The notes below the pieces were generated by a model that saw only the letters and a list, made by a program, of their open reading frames with translations, searched no databases and had not been told where the DNA came from. A program made the position numbers and the translations under genes. A stretch of 9,794 nucleotides of DNA, from the NCBI GenBank assembly GCA_003560455.1, contig PWIL01000145.1, positions 1 through 9,794 on the forward strand, read 5' to 3'. Shown here one piece after another: positions 1 to 7,971 of this stretch. Each line of letters starts with the position of its first letter. The first letter of the stretch is position 1. This DNA comes from Mollicutes bacterium. GTDB taxonomy: Bacteria; Bacillota_I; Bacilli_A; RF39; UBA660.

Positions 1-6
1 TATAAT
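1..6 (+). promoter_or_regulatory. Possible -10 box for the sortase gene
   Basis: A perfect TATAAT occupies the first six bases, 16 nt before the sortase ATG. It predicts transcription starting near base 13, next to the GGTGAT ribosome binding site at 14-19. Any -35 element or TGn extension lies outside the window, so it cannot be checked. The spacing matches other genes here. Confidence 0.45.
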
Positions 7-22
7 ATTAGACGGTGATTAA

Positions 23-733
23 ATGCAAAAAAAAACAATTGTAATTGGTTTTATAGTATTAATTCTTACAATAATTAGTCTTTTTTTTATTGTTCAATAT
101 TCAATTAAAAATAAAGATGATAATTTAAAAAAAATTTTTTATGAAGAACAAGAAGAAAATAAAAACGAAGAAAAAGAAATTTTAAAACAATTTGAAGAAT
201 TATTAGAAATTAATTCTGAGATAATTGGTTGGATAAAAGTTCCAAATACCAATATTGATTATCCGGTAGTAAAAACTGATAATAATCAATTTTATTTAGA
301 TCATGATTTTCGAAAAGAACCAGAAATAAGAGGCGCTATTTTTATGGATTATCGAAACCAAGGTGATGGCAGTGATCGGCATACAATTGTTTATGGTCAT
401 CAATCAAGATATGATATTATGTTTACGCAATTAAATAAATTTAGAGAGCGAGATTTTTTTATAGCAAATGAAATAATGTATTTAACTACTCTATATGAAG
501 AGCAAGAGTGGCAAATATTTGCGGCCTATGAAACAAGTACTAATTTTCATTATATTGTAACTGATTTTAGTAGTGATGCATCTTTTTTATCAACTGTCGA
601 GCAGTTTCAAAAAAGATCAAAATTTAATCGTGATATTCAGATTACGAAAGATGATCAAATTTTGACCTTATCAACTTGTGTGCATGGAGTAGAAGGAATG
701 CGTTTTGTTGTCCAGGCCAAAAGAATTTATTAA
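23..733 (+). CDS. srtB: Class B sortase (cysteine transpeptidase)
   Basis: Sortases cleave a sorting signal on exported proteins and join the protein to the cell wall or to another protein outside the cell. The 236-residue product has one N-terminal membrane segment (about residues 5-27), an acidic/lysine-rich linker to about residue 55, and then the catalytic domain. Class B hallmarks are visible: IIGWIKVPNTNIDYPVV (67-83), GAIFMDY (104-110), catalytic His126 in YGH, Cys219 in TLSTC and Arg227 in the RFVV strand. All three catalytic residues are present and the length is normal for class B. The ATG follows a weak GGTGAT site. No LPXTG-like substrate gene is in the window, so the substrate is unknown. 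The fold and class are well supported; whether it is the heme-uptake or the pilin type of class B cannot be told. Confidence 0.93.
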   Translation: MQKKTIVIGFIVLILTIISLFFIVQYSIKNKDDNLKKIFYEEQEENKNEEKEILKQFEELLEINSEIIGWIKVPNTNIDYPVVKTDNNQFYLDHDFRKEPEIRGAIFMDYRNQGDGSDRHTIVYGHQSRYDIMFTQLNKFRERDFFIANEIMYLTTLYEEQEWQIFAAYETSTNFHYIVTDFSSDASFLSTVEQFQKRSKFNRDIQITKDDQILTLSTCVHGVEGMRFVVQAKRIY

Positions 734-818
734 AAAAATAATTAAATTTTTACGAAAATAATACAAAGAAAAATACGTTGCATAGTAGAATAATCAATTT
801 ATTTTTCAATATTTGTCA

Positions 819-844
819 TTTTATGTAAAGTAATTTACATAAAA
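819..844. repeat. 26-bp near-perfect palindrome, possible operator
   Basis: The arms at 819-829 and 834-844 are exact reverse complements (11 bp) around GTAA, whose two inner bases are also self-complementary. Only one of the 13 symmetric pairs fails. It lies just upstream of the -10 box for the 322-residue gene, where an operator or activator site would sit. No T-tract follows it, so a terminator is less likely. The binding protein is unknown. Confidence 0.6.
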
Positions 845-864
845 CAATTTTATAAAAAAAAGTA

Positions 865-873
865 TGGTATAAT
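865..873 (+). promoter_or_regulatory. Extended -10 promoter for the 322-residue gene
   Basis: TGG followed by TATAAT (868-873) is a full TGnTATAAT extended -10. A -35 at normal spacing is poor (CAATTT at 845-850), which is usual for extended -10 promoters. The start site is predicted near base 880, directly before the GGGAGG ribosome binding site at 881-886, giving a leader of about 11 nt. Confidence 0.65.
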
Positions 874-890
874 AATAGTAGGGAGGATTT

Positions 891-1859
891 ATGGAAAAGG
901 TTAATGAAGCAAAGGAAAAGACAAATGAAAGTAAAATAATTTTAATTATGGGATTAATGCTTGTTTTAGGATTTGTTGGAGGTTATTTGTTTTTTGGCTG
1001 TGACAGCAAAAAGGAATTTGATGAAAATAAAACCGAAAAAAAAGATATAGAACAATCTGATATAAATGATATCAAAAAATGGGTTGTTGATGCCAATTAT
1101 GTTACGACTGATTTGTTAAAATTATATCAAACAGCAAACGAGAGTATTAATGATGAAATTTTGGAGGAATTAAATTCGGAAGGATTAAAAGAGATAAGAG
1201 ATGGTGAAGAATATAACCTCTTTGAAGATATAAAAAAAATTGTCAGTAGGCTGGAATTACCATATTTTAATATTGATAGTGAAGCCGCTAATTTAGCAAA
1301 TGAAGAAATTCAAAAACAATTTGATAATCGTATTAATGCTCAATTTCCCAAATGGTATGATGATAATAGTATAGATCGCCATGCCGCACTTGAAGCGTCT
1401 TATAGTGAGTACAGAAGTCATGTATATGAAAATGTTTTATCTGTTGTTGTGAATTTTAGACTTCACGGCATGTATGATTGTTTCTTTTTTTCGCTTACGT
1501 ATAATTTTGATTTAAATACAGGTGAGTTATTAACATATGAAGAGGTTTATGAATTATTAGGTTTTTCATCAGATAATATTGATGAAAAGGTCAGAAAAGC
1601 GATTGAAAGTATTTATACTGATGAAGAAGCAGTTTTGCGATTAGTTGATGATCATATTTATCGACATTTAAATGAATTTTTATTTTATAGAATAAAAGAA
1701 GGAACTGATTTTTCTCAAGAAATTGATAATACTTATCAAAGTTATTTACACAACCTTTCAGGCTATTTTATTGATGAAAATAATAATCTAAATATTGTTG
1801 TCGAGGCATGGTTTCCAGTTCAAGATAAAGTATATGAAGCAATAATTTTAATTGAATAA
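891..1859 (+). CDS. Membrane-anchored protein, possible RsiV/DUF3298-like domain
   Basis: This 322-residue protein has a short charged N-terminus, a hydrophobic segment at about 16-36 and Cys37 followed by D-S-K-K, then a long acidic soluble region predicted to lie outside the cell. FFGC at 34-37 resembles a loose lipobox but lacks the usual small residue at -2, so a plain membrane anchor is as likely as a lipoprotein. Residues about 120-245 (ENVLSVVVNF at 180-189, YNFDLNTGELLT at 204-215) recall the strand pattern and 'NFDLKTGKEL' motif of the DUF4163/DUF3298 domains of RsiV and PdaC-like proteins. The family match is by eye only. It has a strong GGGAGG binding site, its own promoter and a terminator, so it is probably transcribed alone. 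It contains no sortase sorting signal. Confidence 0.8.
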   Translation: MEKVNEAKEKTNESKIILIMGLMLVLGFVGGYLFFGCDSKKEFDENKTEKKDIEQSDINDIKKWVVDANYVTTDLLKLYQTANESINDEILEELNSEGLKEIRDGEEYNLFEDIKKIVSRLELPYFNIDSEAANLANEEIQKQFDNRINAQFPKWYDDNSIDRHAALEASYSEYRSHVYENVLSVVVNFRLHGMYDCFFFSLTYNFDLNTGELLTYEEVYELLGFSSDNIDEKVRKAIESIYTDEEAVLRLVDDHIYRHLNEFLFYRIKEGTDFSQEIDNTYQSYLHNLSGYFIDENNNLNIVVEAWFPVQDKVYEAIILIE

Positions 1860-1884
1860 AAAAATATTAGAAGTTATTTAAAGT

Positions 1885-1906
1885 AAGAGCGTAATGCTCT
1901 TTTTTT
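1885..1906 (+). terminator. Rho-independent terminator after the 322-residue gene
   Basis: A 6-bp stem, AAGAGC (1885-1890) with GCTCTT (1896-1901), encloses the loop GTAAT and runs into a T-tract ending at 1906. It lies 26 nt after the stop codon and ends just before the uvrA promoter, so it isolates uvrA from the upstream unit. Confidence 0.8.
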
Positions 1907-1913
1907 ATTCTTA

Positions 1914-1922
1914 TGATATAAT
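1914..1922 (+). promoter_or_regulatory. Extended -10 promoter for uvrA
   Basis: TGA followed by TATAAT (1917-1922) is a full extended -10. The -35 position falls within the terminator hairpin and shows no consensus. The predicted leader is about 27 nt. I see no recognisable LexA box in this short spacer, so damage control of uvrA is not evident from the sequence. Confidence 0.65.
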
Positions 1923-1955
1923 ATTGGAGTGATAAAAAAATTAAGTAGGTGAAGT

Positions 1956-4751
1956 ATGGATAAAATAATAATTAAGGGAGCAAAAGAACATAATTTAAAA
2001 AACATAAATATTACGCTTCCTAAAAATAAATTTATTGTCATGACCGGTGTTAGTGGTAGTGGTAAAAGCAGTTTAGCATTTGACACTATTTATGCTGAAG
2101 GTCAGCGACGTTATGTTGAAAGCCTAAGCGCTTATGCGAGGCAGTTTTTAGGTGGCATGGAAAAACCAAATGTGGATAGTATTGAAGGTTTAAGTCCCGC
2201 CATTAGCATTGATCAAAAAACAACTAGTAAAAATCCTCGTAGTACGGTTGGAACAATTACGGAAATATATGATTATTTACGGCTTTTATATGCCAGAATT
2301 GGCGTTCCCTACTGTCCTAATCATCATATTCCAATCAGTTCGCAAACAATAGAAGAAATGACTGAACAAGTTTTAAAAATACCCTTAAATACCAAAATTA
2401 AAGTTTTAGCACCAGTTGTTAGTGGTAATAAAGGAACCCATAAAGATTTACTAGAAAAGCTAAAAAAAGATGGCTATGTTCGGTTTTTAATTGATGAACA
2501 AGAATATGTTGATCAATTACCGGAATTAGAAAAAAATAAAAAACATACCATTAGCATTGTGATTGATCGGCTAGTTCTAAAAGAAAATATCCGCAGTCGC
2601 TTATATGAATCAATTGAAACAGCTTTAAAACTAAGTGAAGGGAAAGTAATTATTCGTTATGGTCAGGAAAATATGGTCATGAGTGAAACATATGCCTGTC
2701 CCCATTGTGATTATTCAATAGGTTTATTACAACCAAACCATTTTTCCTTTAACGCCCCTTATGGAGCTTGTCCAGATTGTAATGGTTTAGGAAATAAATT
2801 AATTATTGATCCAGACCTATTAGTGCCAAATAAAGAATTAAGTTTAAATGAAGGTGCAATTTCGGTGATCAATAATAATAATAGTTATTATGTTTGGTTA
2901 AAAACAGCATGTGAATATTATGATATTGATATGGATAAACCATTTAAAAATTTAAAAAAAGCAGAAACTGATATTATTTTTTATGGTTCAAAAGATGAAT
3001 TAAATTTTAAATATCAATCTAAATCGGGCAATGTGCATTATAGTAAAAACTACTATGAAGGTGTGATTAAAAATTTAGAAAGACGTTATATTGAAACGCA
3101 AAGCAGCTGGATTCGCGAATGGATTGAACAATATATGCGCGAATACATTTGTCCAACTTGTCAAGGTGCCAGGTTAAATCCCGCAATTTTATCTGTCTTA
3201 GTTTATAAAAAAAATATTTATGAATTAACTAACATGAGCATTATTGAAACAAAAGATTTTTTAGAAAACCTAAAATTAAAAAAAGAAGAAAAAGCCATTT
3301 CAGAATTAATTTTAAAAGAAATAAAGGCCAGACTTTCTTTTTTAATCAATGTTGGTTTAGATTATTTGACCTTAGCAAGGAGTGCTGCTACTTTAAGTGG
3401 TGGTGAATCACAAAGAATTCGTTTAGCAACGCAAATTGGTTCACAATTAACTGGCGTTTTATATGTTCTAGACGAACCAAGTATTGGTTTGCACCAACGT
3501 GATAATCAAAGACTAATTACCTCTTTAAAAAAAATGCGCGATTTGGGCAATAGTTTGATTGTAATTGAGCATGATATTGAAACTATGTTATCTAGTGACT
3601 ATTTAGTTGATATTGGACCCGGAGCCGGTGATGATGGAGGCAGGATTGTGGCTGTAGGAACACCGAATGAAGTCAAAAAAAATACTAAAAGTATAACCGG
3701 TCGTTATTTAAGTGGCAAAGAAGAAATAGCAGTTCCAAAAAAAAGAAGAGCTGGTAATAAATTATTTGTTGAAATCAAAGGTGCTAAAGCCAATAATTTA
3801 AAAAACCTAAATGTTAAATTTCCATTAGGAAAATTTATTGCCGTTACTGGTGTTAGTGGCAGTGGAAAAAGTAGTTTAATTAACGAAATATTATATAAAG
3901 GAATTGCCAATAATATTTATAAAATGAAAGAAAAAGCTGGTTTGCATAAAAAAATAATTGGTGATGAAAACATTGATAAATTAGTTGCCATCACCCAAGA
4001 GCCCATTGGTCGAACTCCGCGGAGTAATCCAGCAACTTATACTAGTGTGTTTGATGATATTCGTGATGTTTTTGCATTAACTAAAGAAGCTAAAAGACGG
4101 GGCTATTTAAAAGGGCGATTTTCTTTTAATGTTAAAGGTGGTCGTTGCGAAGCTTGTCGTGGCGATGGCGTTAAAAAAATTGAAATGCATTTTCTACCGG
4201 ATGTTTATGTTCCTTGTGAAGTATGTCGGGGGACAAGATATAATCGCGAAACATTAGAAATAAAATATAAAAATAAAAATATTCATGATGTCTTAGAAAT
4301 GCGCGTTGCTGAAGCCATTGAATTTTTTAAAAACATTCCGAAAGTAAAAAAGAAATTACAAATGTTGATTGATGTTGGGCTTTCGTATATTAAACTAGGC
4401 CAAAGTGCACCAACCTTATCTGGTGGTGAAGCAGGTCGGGTTAAACTAGCCAAAGAACTACAAAAAAAACCAACTGGCAAAACTTTATTTATTTTAGATG
4501 AACCAACAACGGGCTTGCATTCTGAAGATATTAAAAAACTACTAAATATTTTAAATCGCATTGTTGATCATGGTGATACTGTTGTTGTGATTGAACATAA
4601 TTTAGATGTGATTAAAGTTGCTGATCATATTATTGATTTAGGTCCAGAAGGGGGCGAAAAAGGTGGCGAAGTAATCGCCATTGGCACCCCAGAAGAAGTA
4701 AGTAAAAATAAAAAAAGTTATACCGGGGAATATTTAAAGCCATTATTATGA
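1956..4751 (+). CDS. uvrA: Excinuclease ABC subunit A (UvrA)
   Basis: UvrA is the DNA damage sensor of nucleotide excision repair. It dimerises, scans DNA and loads UvrB at lesions in the cytoplasm. The 931-residue length is normal (about 940). Both ABC ATPase halves are complete: Walker A GVSGSGKSS at 31-39 and 632-640 (Lys37, Lys638), signatures LSGGESQR at 480-487 and LSGGEAGR at 821-828, and Walker B with DE at 506-507 and 848-849. Zinc cysteines are present at 248/251/272/275 and at 731/734/754/757. The second signature has Gly827 where the family normally has Gln (LSGGEAQR). The ATG follows AGGTGA at 1947-1952. uvrB is not adjacent in this window. The stop codon TGA doubles as part of the next gene's putative promoter. 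Confidence 0.98.
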   Translation: MDKIIIKGAKEHNLKNINITLPKNKFIVMTGVSGSGKSSLAFDTIYAEGQRRYVESLSAYARQFLGGMEKPNVDSIEGLSPAISIDQKTTSKNPRSTVGTITEIYDYLRLLYARIGVPYCPNHHIPISSQTIEEMTEQVLKIPLNTKIKVLAPVVSGNKGTHKDLLEKLKKDGYVRFLIDEQEYVDQLPELEKNKKHTISIVIDRLVLKENIRSRLYESIETALKLSEGKVIIRYGQENMVMSETYACPHCDYSIGLLQPNHFSFNAPYGACPDCNGLGNKLIIDPDLLVPNKELSLNEGAISVINNNNSYYVWLKTACEYYDIDMDKPFKNLKKAETDIIFYGSKDELNFKYQSKSGNVHYSKNYYEGVIKNLERRYIETQSSWIREWIEQYMREYICPTCQGARLNPAILSVLVYKKNIYELTNMSIIETKDFLENLKLKKEEKAISELILKEIKARLSFLINVGLDYLTLARSAATLSGGESQRIRLATQIGSQLTGVLYVLDEPSIGLHQRDNQRLITSLKKMRDLGNSLIVIEHDIETMLSSDYLVDIGPGAGDDGGRIVAVGTPNEVKKNTKSITGRYLSGKEEIAVPKKRRAGNKLFVEIKGAKANNLKNLNVKFPLGKFIAVTGVSGSGKSSLINEILYKGIANNIYKMKEKAGLHKKIIGDENIDKLVAITQEPIGRTPRSNPATYTSVFDDIRDVFALTKEAKRRGYLKGRFSFNVKGGRCEACRGDGVKKIEMHFLPDVYVPCEVCRGTRYNRETLEIKYKNKNIHDVLEMRVAEAIEFFKNIPKVKKKLQMLIDVGLSYIKLGQSAPTLSGGEAGRVKLAKELQKKPTGKTLFILDEPTTGLHSEDIKKLLNILNRIVDHGDTVVVIEHNLDVIKVADHIIDLGPEGGEKGGEVIAIGTPEEVSKNKKSYTGEYLKPLL

Positions 4752-4757
4752 TACAAT
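4749..4757 (+). promoter_or_regulatory. Possible extended -10 promoter for the deoD run
   Basis: TGA followed by TACAAT (4752-4757) fits an extended -10, with the uvrA stop codon supplying the TGn. The -35 region (AATATT at 4729-4734) is poor. The start would fall near 4764, at the AAGGAG ribosome binding site (4764-4769). uvrA read-through could also express these genes, as no terminator separates them. Confidence 0.45.
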
Positions 4758-4777
4758 GTTAAGAAGGAGTTGATAAA

Positions 4778-5473
4778 ATGACCCCACATATTAGTGCTAA
4801 AAAAGGAGAAATATCGAAAACAGTAATTATGCCTGGTGACCCCCTGCGAGCAAAATTTATTGCGGATAATTATTTAAAAAATTATCGAGTAGTTAGTAAT
4901 GTTCGGGGAATTAGTGTTTATACGGGCTATTATCGTGATCAAGAAGTAACGGTGATGGCATCGGGAATGGGAATTCCGAGTATGGGAATTTATTCTTATG
5001 AATTATTTACATTTTATGAAGTTGAAAATATTATTCGGGTTGGTTCTTGTGGTTCATATGATGCCAAAATTGAATTATATGATTTAATTTTAGTAACTGA
5101 AAGTTATTCTGAATCAAATTATGCTAAAGAGCAAGATAATAACCCCGAAAATGTAATAAAAGCTGATAAGTTATTGAACTATAAAATTGAGAAAAAAATT
5201 AAAAATGAAAATTATTTTGTAGGCCGTATTTTTTGTGCCGAAGCCTTTTACAATGCTAAAAACTATTTAGAACTTCAGCAAAAGGGGTGTTTGGGAGTTG
5301 AAATGGAAACATTTGCATTGTTTCATAATGCTAAAGTACTTAATAAAAAAGCGGCTTGTTTGTTAACTGTATCCGATAGTTTAGTAACTAATGAACAAAC
5401 TACTAGTCAAGAACGAGAACAAAAATTTACGGAAATGATGGAAGTAGTGTTAGAAACGGTGGTTGATTTATGA
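4778..5473 (+). CDS. deoD: Purine nucleoside phosphorylase, DeoD type
   Basis: This cytoplasmic salvage enzyme converts a purine (deoxy)nucleoside and phosphate to the free base and (deoxy)ribose 1-phosphate; DeoD-type enzymes are hexamers. The 231-residue protein matches the family throughout: His4 (ribose contact from the neighbouring subunit), PGDPLRAKFIA at 19-29 with Arg24, NVRG with Arg43, MGIPSM at 64-69, RVGSCG with phosphate-binding Arg87 and Ser90, VEMET at 174-178, and the catalytic pair Asp200 (VSD) and Arg213. All expected active-site residues are present. The ATG follows AAGGAG with 8-nt spacing, 26 nt after the uvrA stop. Its stop overlaps the next start in ATGA, so it is translationally linked to the M16 genes. 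No other deoxynucleoside catabolism gene is nearby. Confidence 0.96.
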   Translation: MTPHISAKKGEISKTVIMPGDPLRAKFIADNYLKNYRVVSNVRGISVYTGYYRDQEVTVMASGMGIPSMGIYSYELFTFYEVENIIRVGSCGSYDAKIELYDLILVTESYSESNYAKEQDNNPENVIKADKLLNYKIEKKIKNENYFVGRIFCAEAFYNAKNYLELQQKGCLGVEMETFALFHNAKVLNKKAACLLTVSDSLVTNEQTTSQEREQKFTEMMEVVLETVVDL

Positions 5474-6711
5474 GAAAAAAAACCTATCGCTTTAATGGTT
5501 ATGATATTAACTTAATAAGAACTGATAAATTTCGCCAAGTTAAAGTTAATATGCGTTTTACGCGGAATAAAATCGACCAACAAGTTGAACGAGAAGTTTT
5601 ATCCAAAATATTGTTAGAAGCTTCAAAAAAATATCCAAGTCGAAAAAAAATTGGTGAAAAAAAAGAAGATAATTATTCCCAAAATATCAAAGGATATACT
5701 ATTCCCATTCTTGGGGAAAACTCAATTATTAATTTTGAAACAACCTTTATTAATGAATTGTATTTAAAAAAAGGTCATCATCAAAAATGTTTAGATTTTT
5801 TTATGGAATTAATCTTTAATCCAATTGAAAACTTTCGTGATAAAGAATTTAAATTAGCGCAGAAAAAAATAAAAAGTAATATTGATGCTGCGCTAGAGGA
5901 TCCTGAATCTTATTCGAATATAATGGCTTTAATTAATGCTGGTTATGAGATGTTTAATCAAGAAAAAAATTACCAAAAATTACAAAAATTAACCAAAGAA
6001 GAGGTTTATCAAACTTATTTGGAAATGATCGCTAATGATCTTTTAGATATCACTATTGTTGGTGATGTTGATGAACAAATTGTTGAATATTTTAAACAGC
6101 GCATTTCTAAGCGGAGAAGAAAAAAAATGGCACCAGTTTGTCATTTTCCGACAGTAAAAGAACAAGAAATTATCGAAGAAAAAGATTTTTCCCAATCAAA
6201 ACTGGTGATGCTTTATAAACTAAAGTTAGCTGATTTAAAAAAGCAATATATTCATGTTGAATTGTTAGATGATATTTTGGGCGGAAGTAGTAATTCGCGT
6301 TTGTTTATCAATGTTCGAGAAAATAATTCATTAGCCTATAGTGTGCGCTCAAATTACAATTATTATAAAGGTTTAGTTTCAGTTAATGCTGGTATTGATG
6401 TTGATAAATATCCAGATGTCAAAAAAATAATTAAACAACAATTAGCTGATTTACAAGCGGGCAATATCACGGAAAAAGAATTAAAAGATGCTCAGAAAAA
6501 AAGTTTAAATGAGTTAAAAACTATGAATGATCAAATGCGCTCAATTGTTAATCGGGTTTATGCTGAAAAGTATTATGGTTTTTATTCTAATACTAAAATA
6601 AAACAAATGATAAAAGAAACAAAAATCTCAGATTTAGTTGCAGTTGCAAATTGTTTAGAGTTAGACACAACTTATTTTTTAAAGGGGGTTAATGATGGAA
6701 AAGCAAATTAA
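5470..6711 (+). CDS. ymfF: M16 peptidase homologue lacking the metal site (YmfF-like)
   Basis: The 413-residue protein has the two-lobed M16 (insulinase/processing peptidase) layout. There is no HXXEH zinc motif anywhere, so it should not be catalytic by itself. The second lobe carries the conserved substrate-side signature SRLF (276-279), then Arg283 and Tyr290 in RENNSLAYSV, the R/Y pair used by M16 enzymes to hold substrate. It is probably the non-metal partner of the next gene's product, as in other paired M16 proteins. The start overlaps the deoD stop by four bases (ATGA) and the end overlaps ymfH by about 20 bases, pointing to coupled translation. The natural substrate of the YmfF/YmfH pair is not known to me. 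There is no radical-SAM or peptide precursor gene nearby, so a RiPP-maturation role is not supported. Confidence 0.88.
   Translation: MRKKTYRFNGYDINLIRTDKFRQVKVNMRFTRNKIDQQVEREVLSKILLEASKKYPSRKKIGEKKEDNYSQNIKGYTIPILGENSIINFETTFINELYLKKGHHQKCLDFFMELIFNPIENFRDKEFKLAQKKIKSNIDAALEDPESYSNIMALINAGYEMFNQEKNYQKLQKLTKEEVYQTYLEMIANDLLDITIVGDVDEQIVEYFKQRISKRRRKKMAPVCHFPTVKEQEIIEEKDFSQSKLVMLYKLKLADLKKQYIHVELLDDILGGSSNSRLFINVRENNSLAYSVRSNYNYYKGLVSVNAGIDVDKYPDVKKIIKQQLADLQAGNITEKELKDAQKKSLNELKTMNDQMRSIVNRVYAEKYYGFYSNTKIKQMIKETKISDLVAVANCLELDTTYFLKGVNDGKAN
6684..6697 (+). promoter_or_regulatory. G-rich ribosome binding site choosing the ymfH start
   Basis: GGGGG at 6684-6688 precedes two adjacent ATG codons, at 6692 (3-nt gap) and 6695 (6-nt gap). 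Spacing favours the second ATG; the first would add only one methionine. The run of five G is unlike the AGGAG or GGTGA sites of the neighbours. Confidence 0.6.
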
Positions 6712-7966
6712 AGGAATTGACATTAAATATTATTATGAAAAACTACCAAATGGTTTGGAAGTTTTTGTTTTTCCAACGTCTTTTGCGAACAAATTAGCTT
6801 CTTTTTCCGCTAAATATGGTTCAAATCATTTAGAGTTTAAAACAAAAAACGAAACAGATTTTATTAAAACACCATCGGGAATCGCTCATTTTTTAGAACA
6901 TAAATTATTTGAATATGAAAAAGAATCAGTGTTTGATTTTTTTCATAAAAATGGCGCTTATTGTAATGCTTCAACTGGTCATGATCGAACAACTTATTAT
7001 TTTGTCGGACCGGATAATTTTAATAAAAACCTTAATTTTTTATTAAATTATGTGCAAGAACCACATTTAACTGATGAAAATGTTGAAAAAGAAAAAGGAA
7101 TTATTTTACAAGAATTAAAAATGCGCCAAGATGACAATTTTATTTTTCTATATGAAACTTTTTTAACTAGTTTATTTAAATTTCATCCGATGGGTTTATC
7201 AGTTGGGGGAGAAATGGCTGATGTTCAAAGAACAACTAAAGAAGATTTAATGCATTGTTATAAAACATTTTATCATCCTTCTAATATGTTTTTAGTTGTT
7301 TGTGGGGATGTTGACCCTCAAAAAGTAATTGAAAAAATTCAAAAAAATCAAGTATCTAAAAAGTTTATGCCAGCACCAAAAATTGAATTAAAAAAATATG
7401 AAGAACCAGATGAGGTTGTCAAAAATGAAATGTTCATTAATCGTGATGTCAAAACTCCTAAATTAACCCTTAATTATAAAATTAACATTACAAGTAATAT
7501 TTCAGATAGAATATTATTAGATGTTATTTTAGATTTATTTACATCTTGCATTTTTGATAAACACGGTGAACTAAATGAAAAAGTATCAAATTTTGCTGAA
7601 GATGATCTTCGAATTGCTCAATTTCTTGTTGAAAATCATTGGATATTGAGTGTTTGGTCTGAAACACATCATGTTGATAAAGTGGTTAAAATAATTAATG
7701 ATTATTTGCAAGATTTTCAAATTGATGAACAAACATTTAATCGTAAAAAAAAGAATACTTTAAGCTACTTTTTAAAATTGGGTGATTCAACTTCGGGTTT
7801 AAATAATTTTTTCGCTGGATTTTTAGCCGAACATGGTTATATTGATGAAAATTATTATTTAAAATTTAAAAATCTTAGTCATGAAGATTTTATGAATGAA
7901 ATAAAAAAATTAAATTTTACTAATTATAGTAAAGTAATTATGCAAAAAGATTTGCAAAAAAAATAA
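6692..7966 (+). CDS. ymfH: M16 family zinc metallopeptidase (YmfH-like)
   Basis: The 424-residue protein has the inverted zinc motif HFLEH (His66, Glu69, His70), with the third ligand most likely Glu141 in ILQEL, 71 residues on, and a conserved Glu134 before it. This is the spacing of pitrilysin-type M16 enzymes. SGIAHFLEHKLFE, the NASTGHDRTTYYF segment (92-104) and the YHPSNM stretch are typical of YmfH. The second lobe has no clear SRLF...R...Y signature, so the protein seems to depend on the product of the preceding gene for substrate binding. There is no signal peptide, so it is cytoplasmic. It overlaps the upstream gene by 20 bases (17 from the second ATG). The start may be 6695 rather than 6692 on ribosome-site spacing. 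The substrate is unknown. Confidence 0.93.
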   Translation: MMEKQIKGIDIKYYYEKLPNGLEVFVFPTSFANKLASFSAKYGSNHLEFKTKNETDFIKTPSGIAHFLEHKLFEYEKESVFDFFHKNGAYCNASTGHDRTTYYFVGPDNFNKNLNFLLNYVQEPHLTDENVEKEKGIILQELKMRQDDNFIFLYETFLTSLFKFHPMGLSVGGEMADVQRTTKEDLMHCYKTFYHPSNMFLVVCGDVDPQKVIEKIQKNQVSKKFMPAPKIELKKYEEPDEVVKNEMFINRDVKTPKLTLNYKINITSNISDRILLDVILDLFTSCIFDKHGELNEKVSNFAEDDLRIAQFLVENHWILSVWSETHHVDKVVKIINDYLQDFQIDEQTFNRKKKNTLSYFLKLGDSTSGLNNFFAGFLAEHGYIDENYYLKFKNLSHEDFMNEIKKLNFTNYSKVIMQKDLQKK

Positions 7967-7971
7967 AATTA

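Noticed and set aside
819..844. GlnR/TnrA nitrogen-control box
   Set aside because: The palindrome contains TGTAA-N6-TTACA, but the GlnR consensus needs seven central bases (TGTNA-N7-TNACA), and no nitrogen gene is nearby.
819..844. Terminator of the sortase gene
   Set aside because: The stem is AT-rich and no T-run follows on either strand, so it would be a weak terminator; an operator fits better, though this is not excluded.
1874..2086. Minus-strand open frame over the uvrA start
   Set aside because: It lies opposite uvrA codons and the terminator, has no recognisable domain, and its hydrophobic look comes from antisense of the Walker A region.
3704..4561. Two minus-strand open frames inside uvrA (3704-3910 and 4283-4561)
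   Set aside because: Both are antisense to strongly conserved UvrA coding sequence and match no protein family I recognise.
5470..7966. RiPP (subtilosin/Alb-like) maturation cluster around the M16 pair
   Set aside because: There is no radical-SAM enzyme, precursor peptide or dedicated ABC transporter in the window; the neighbours are housekeeping genes.
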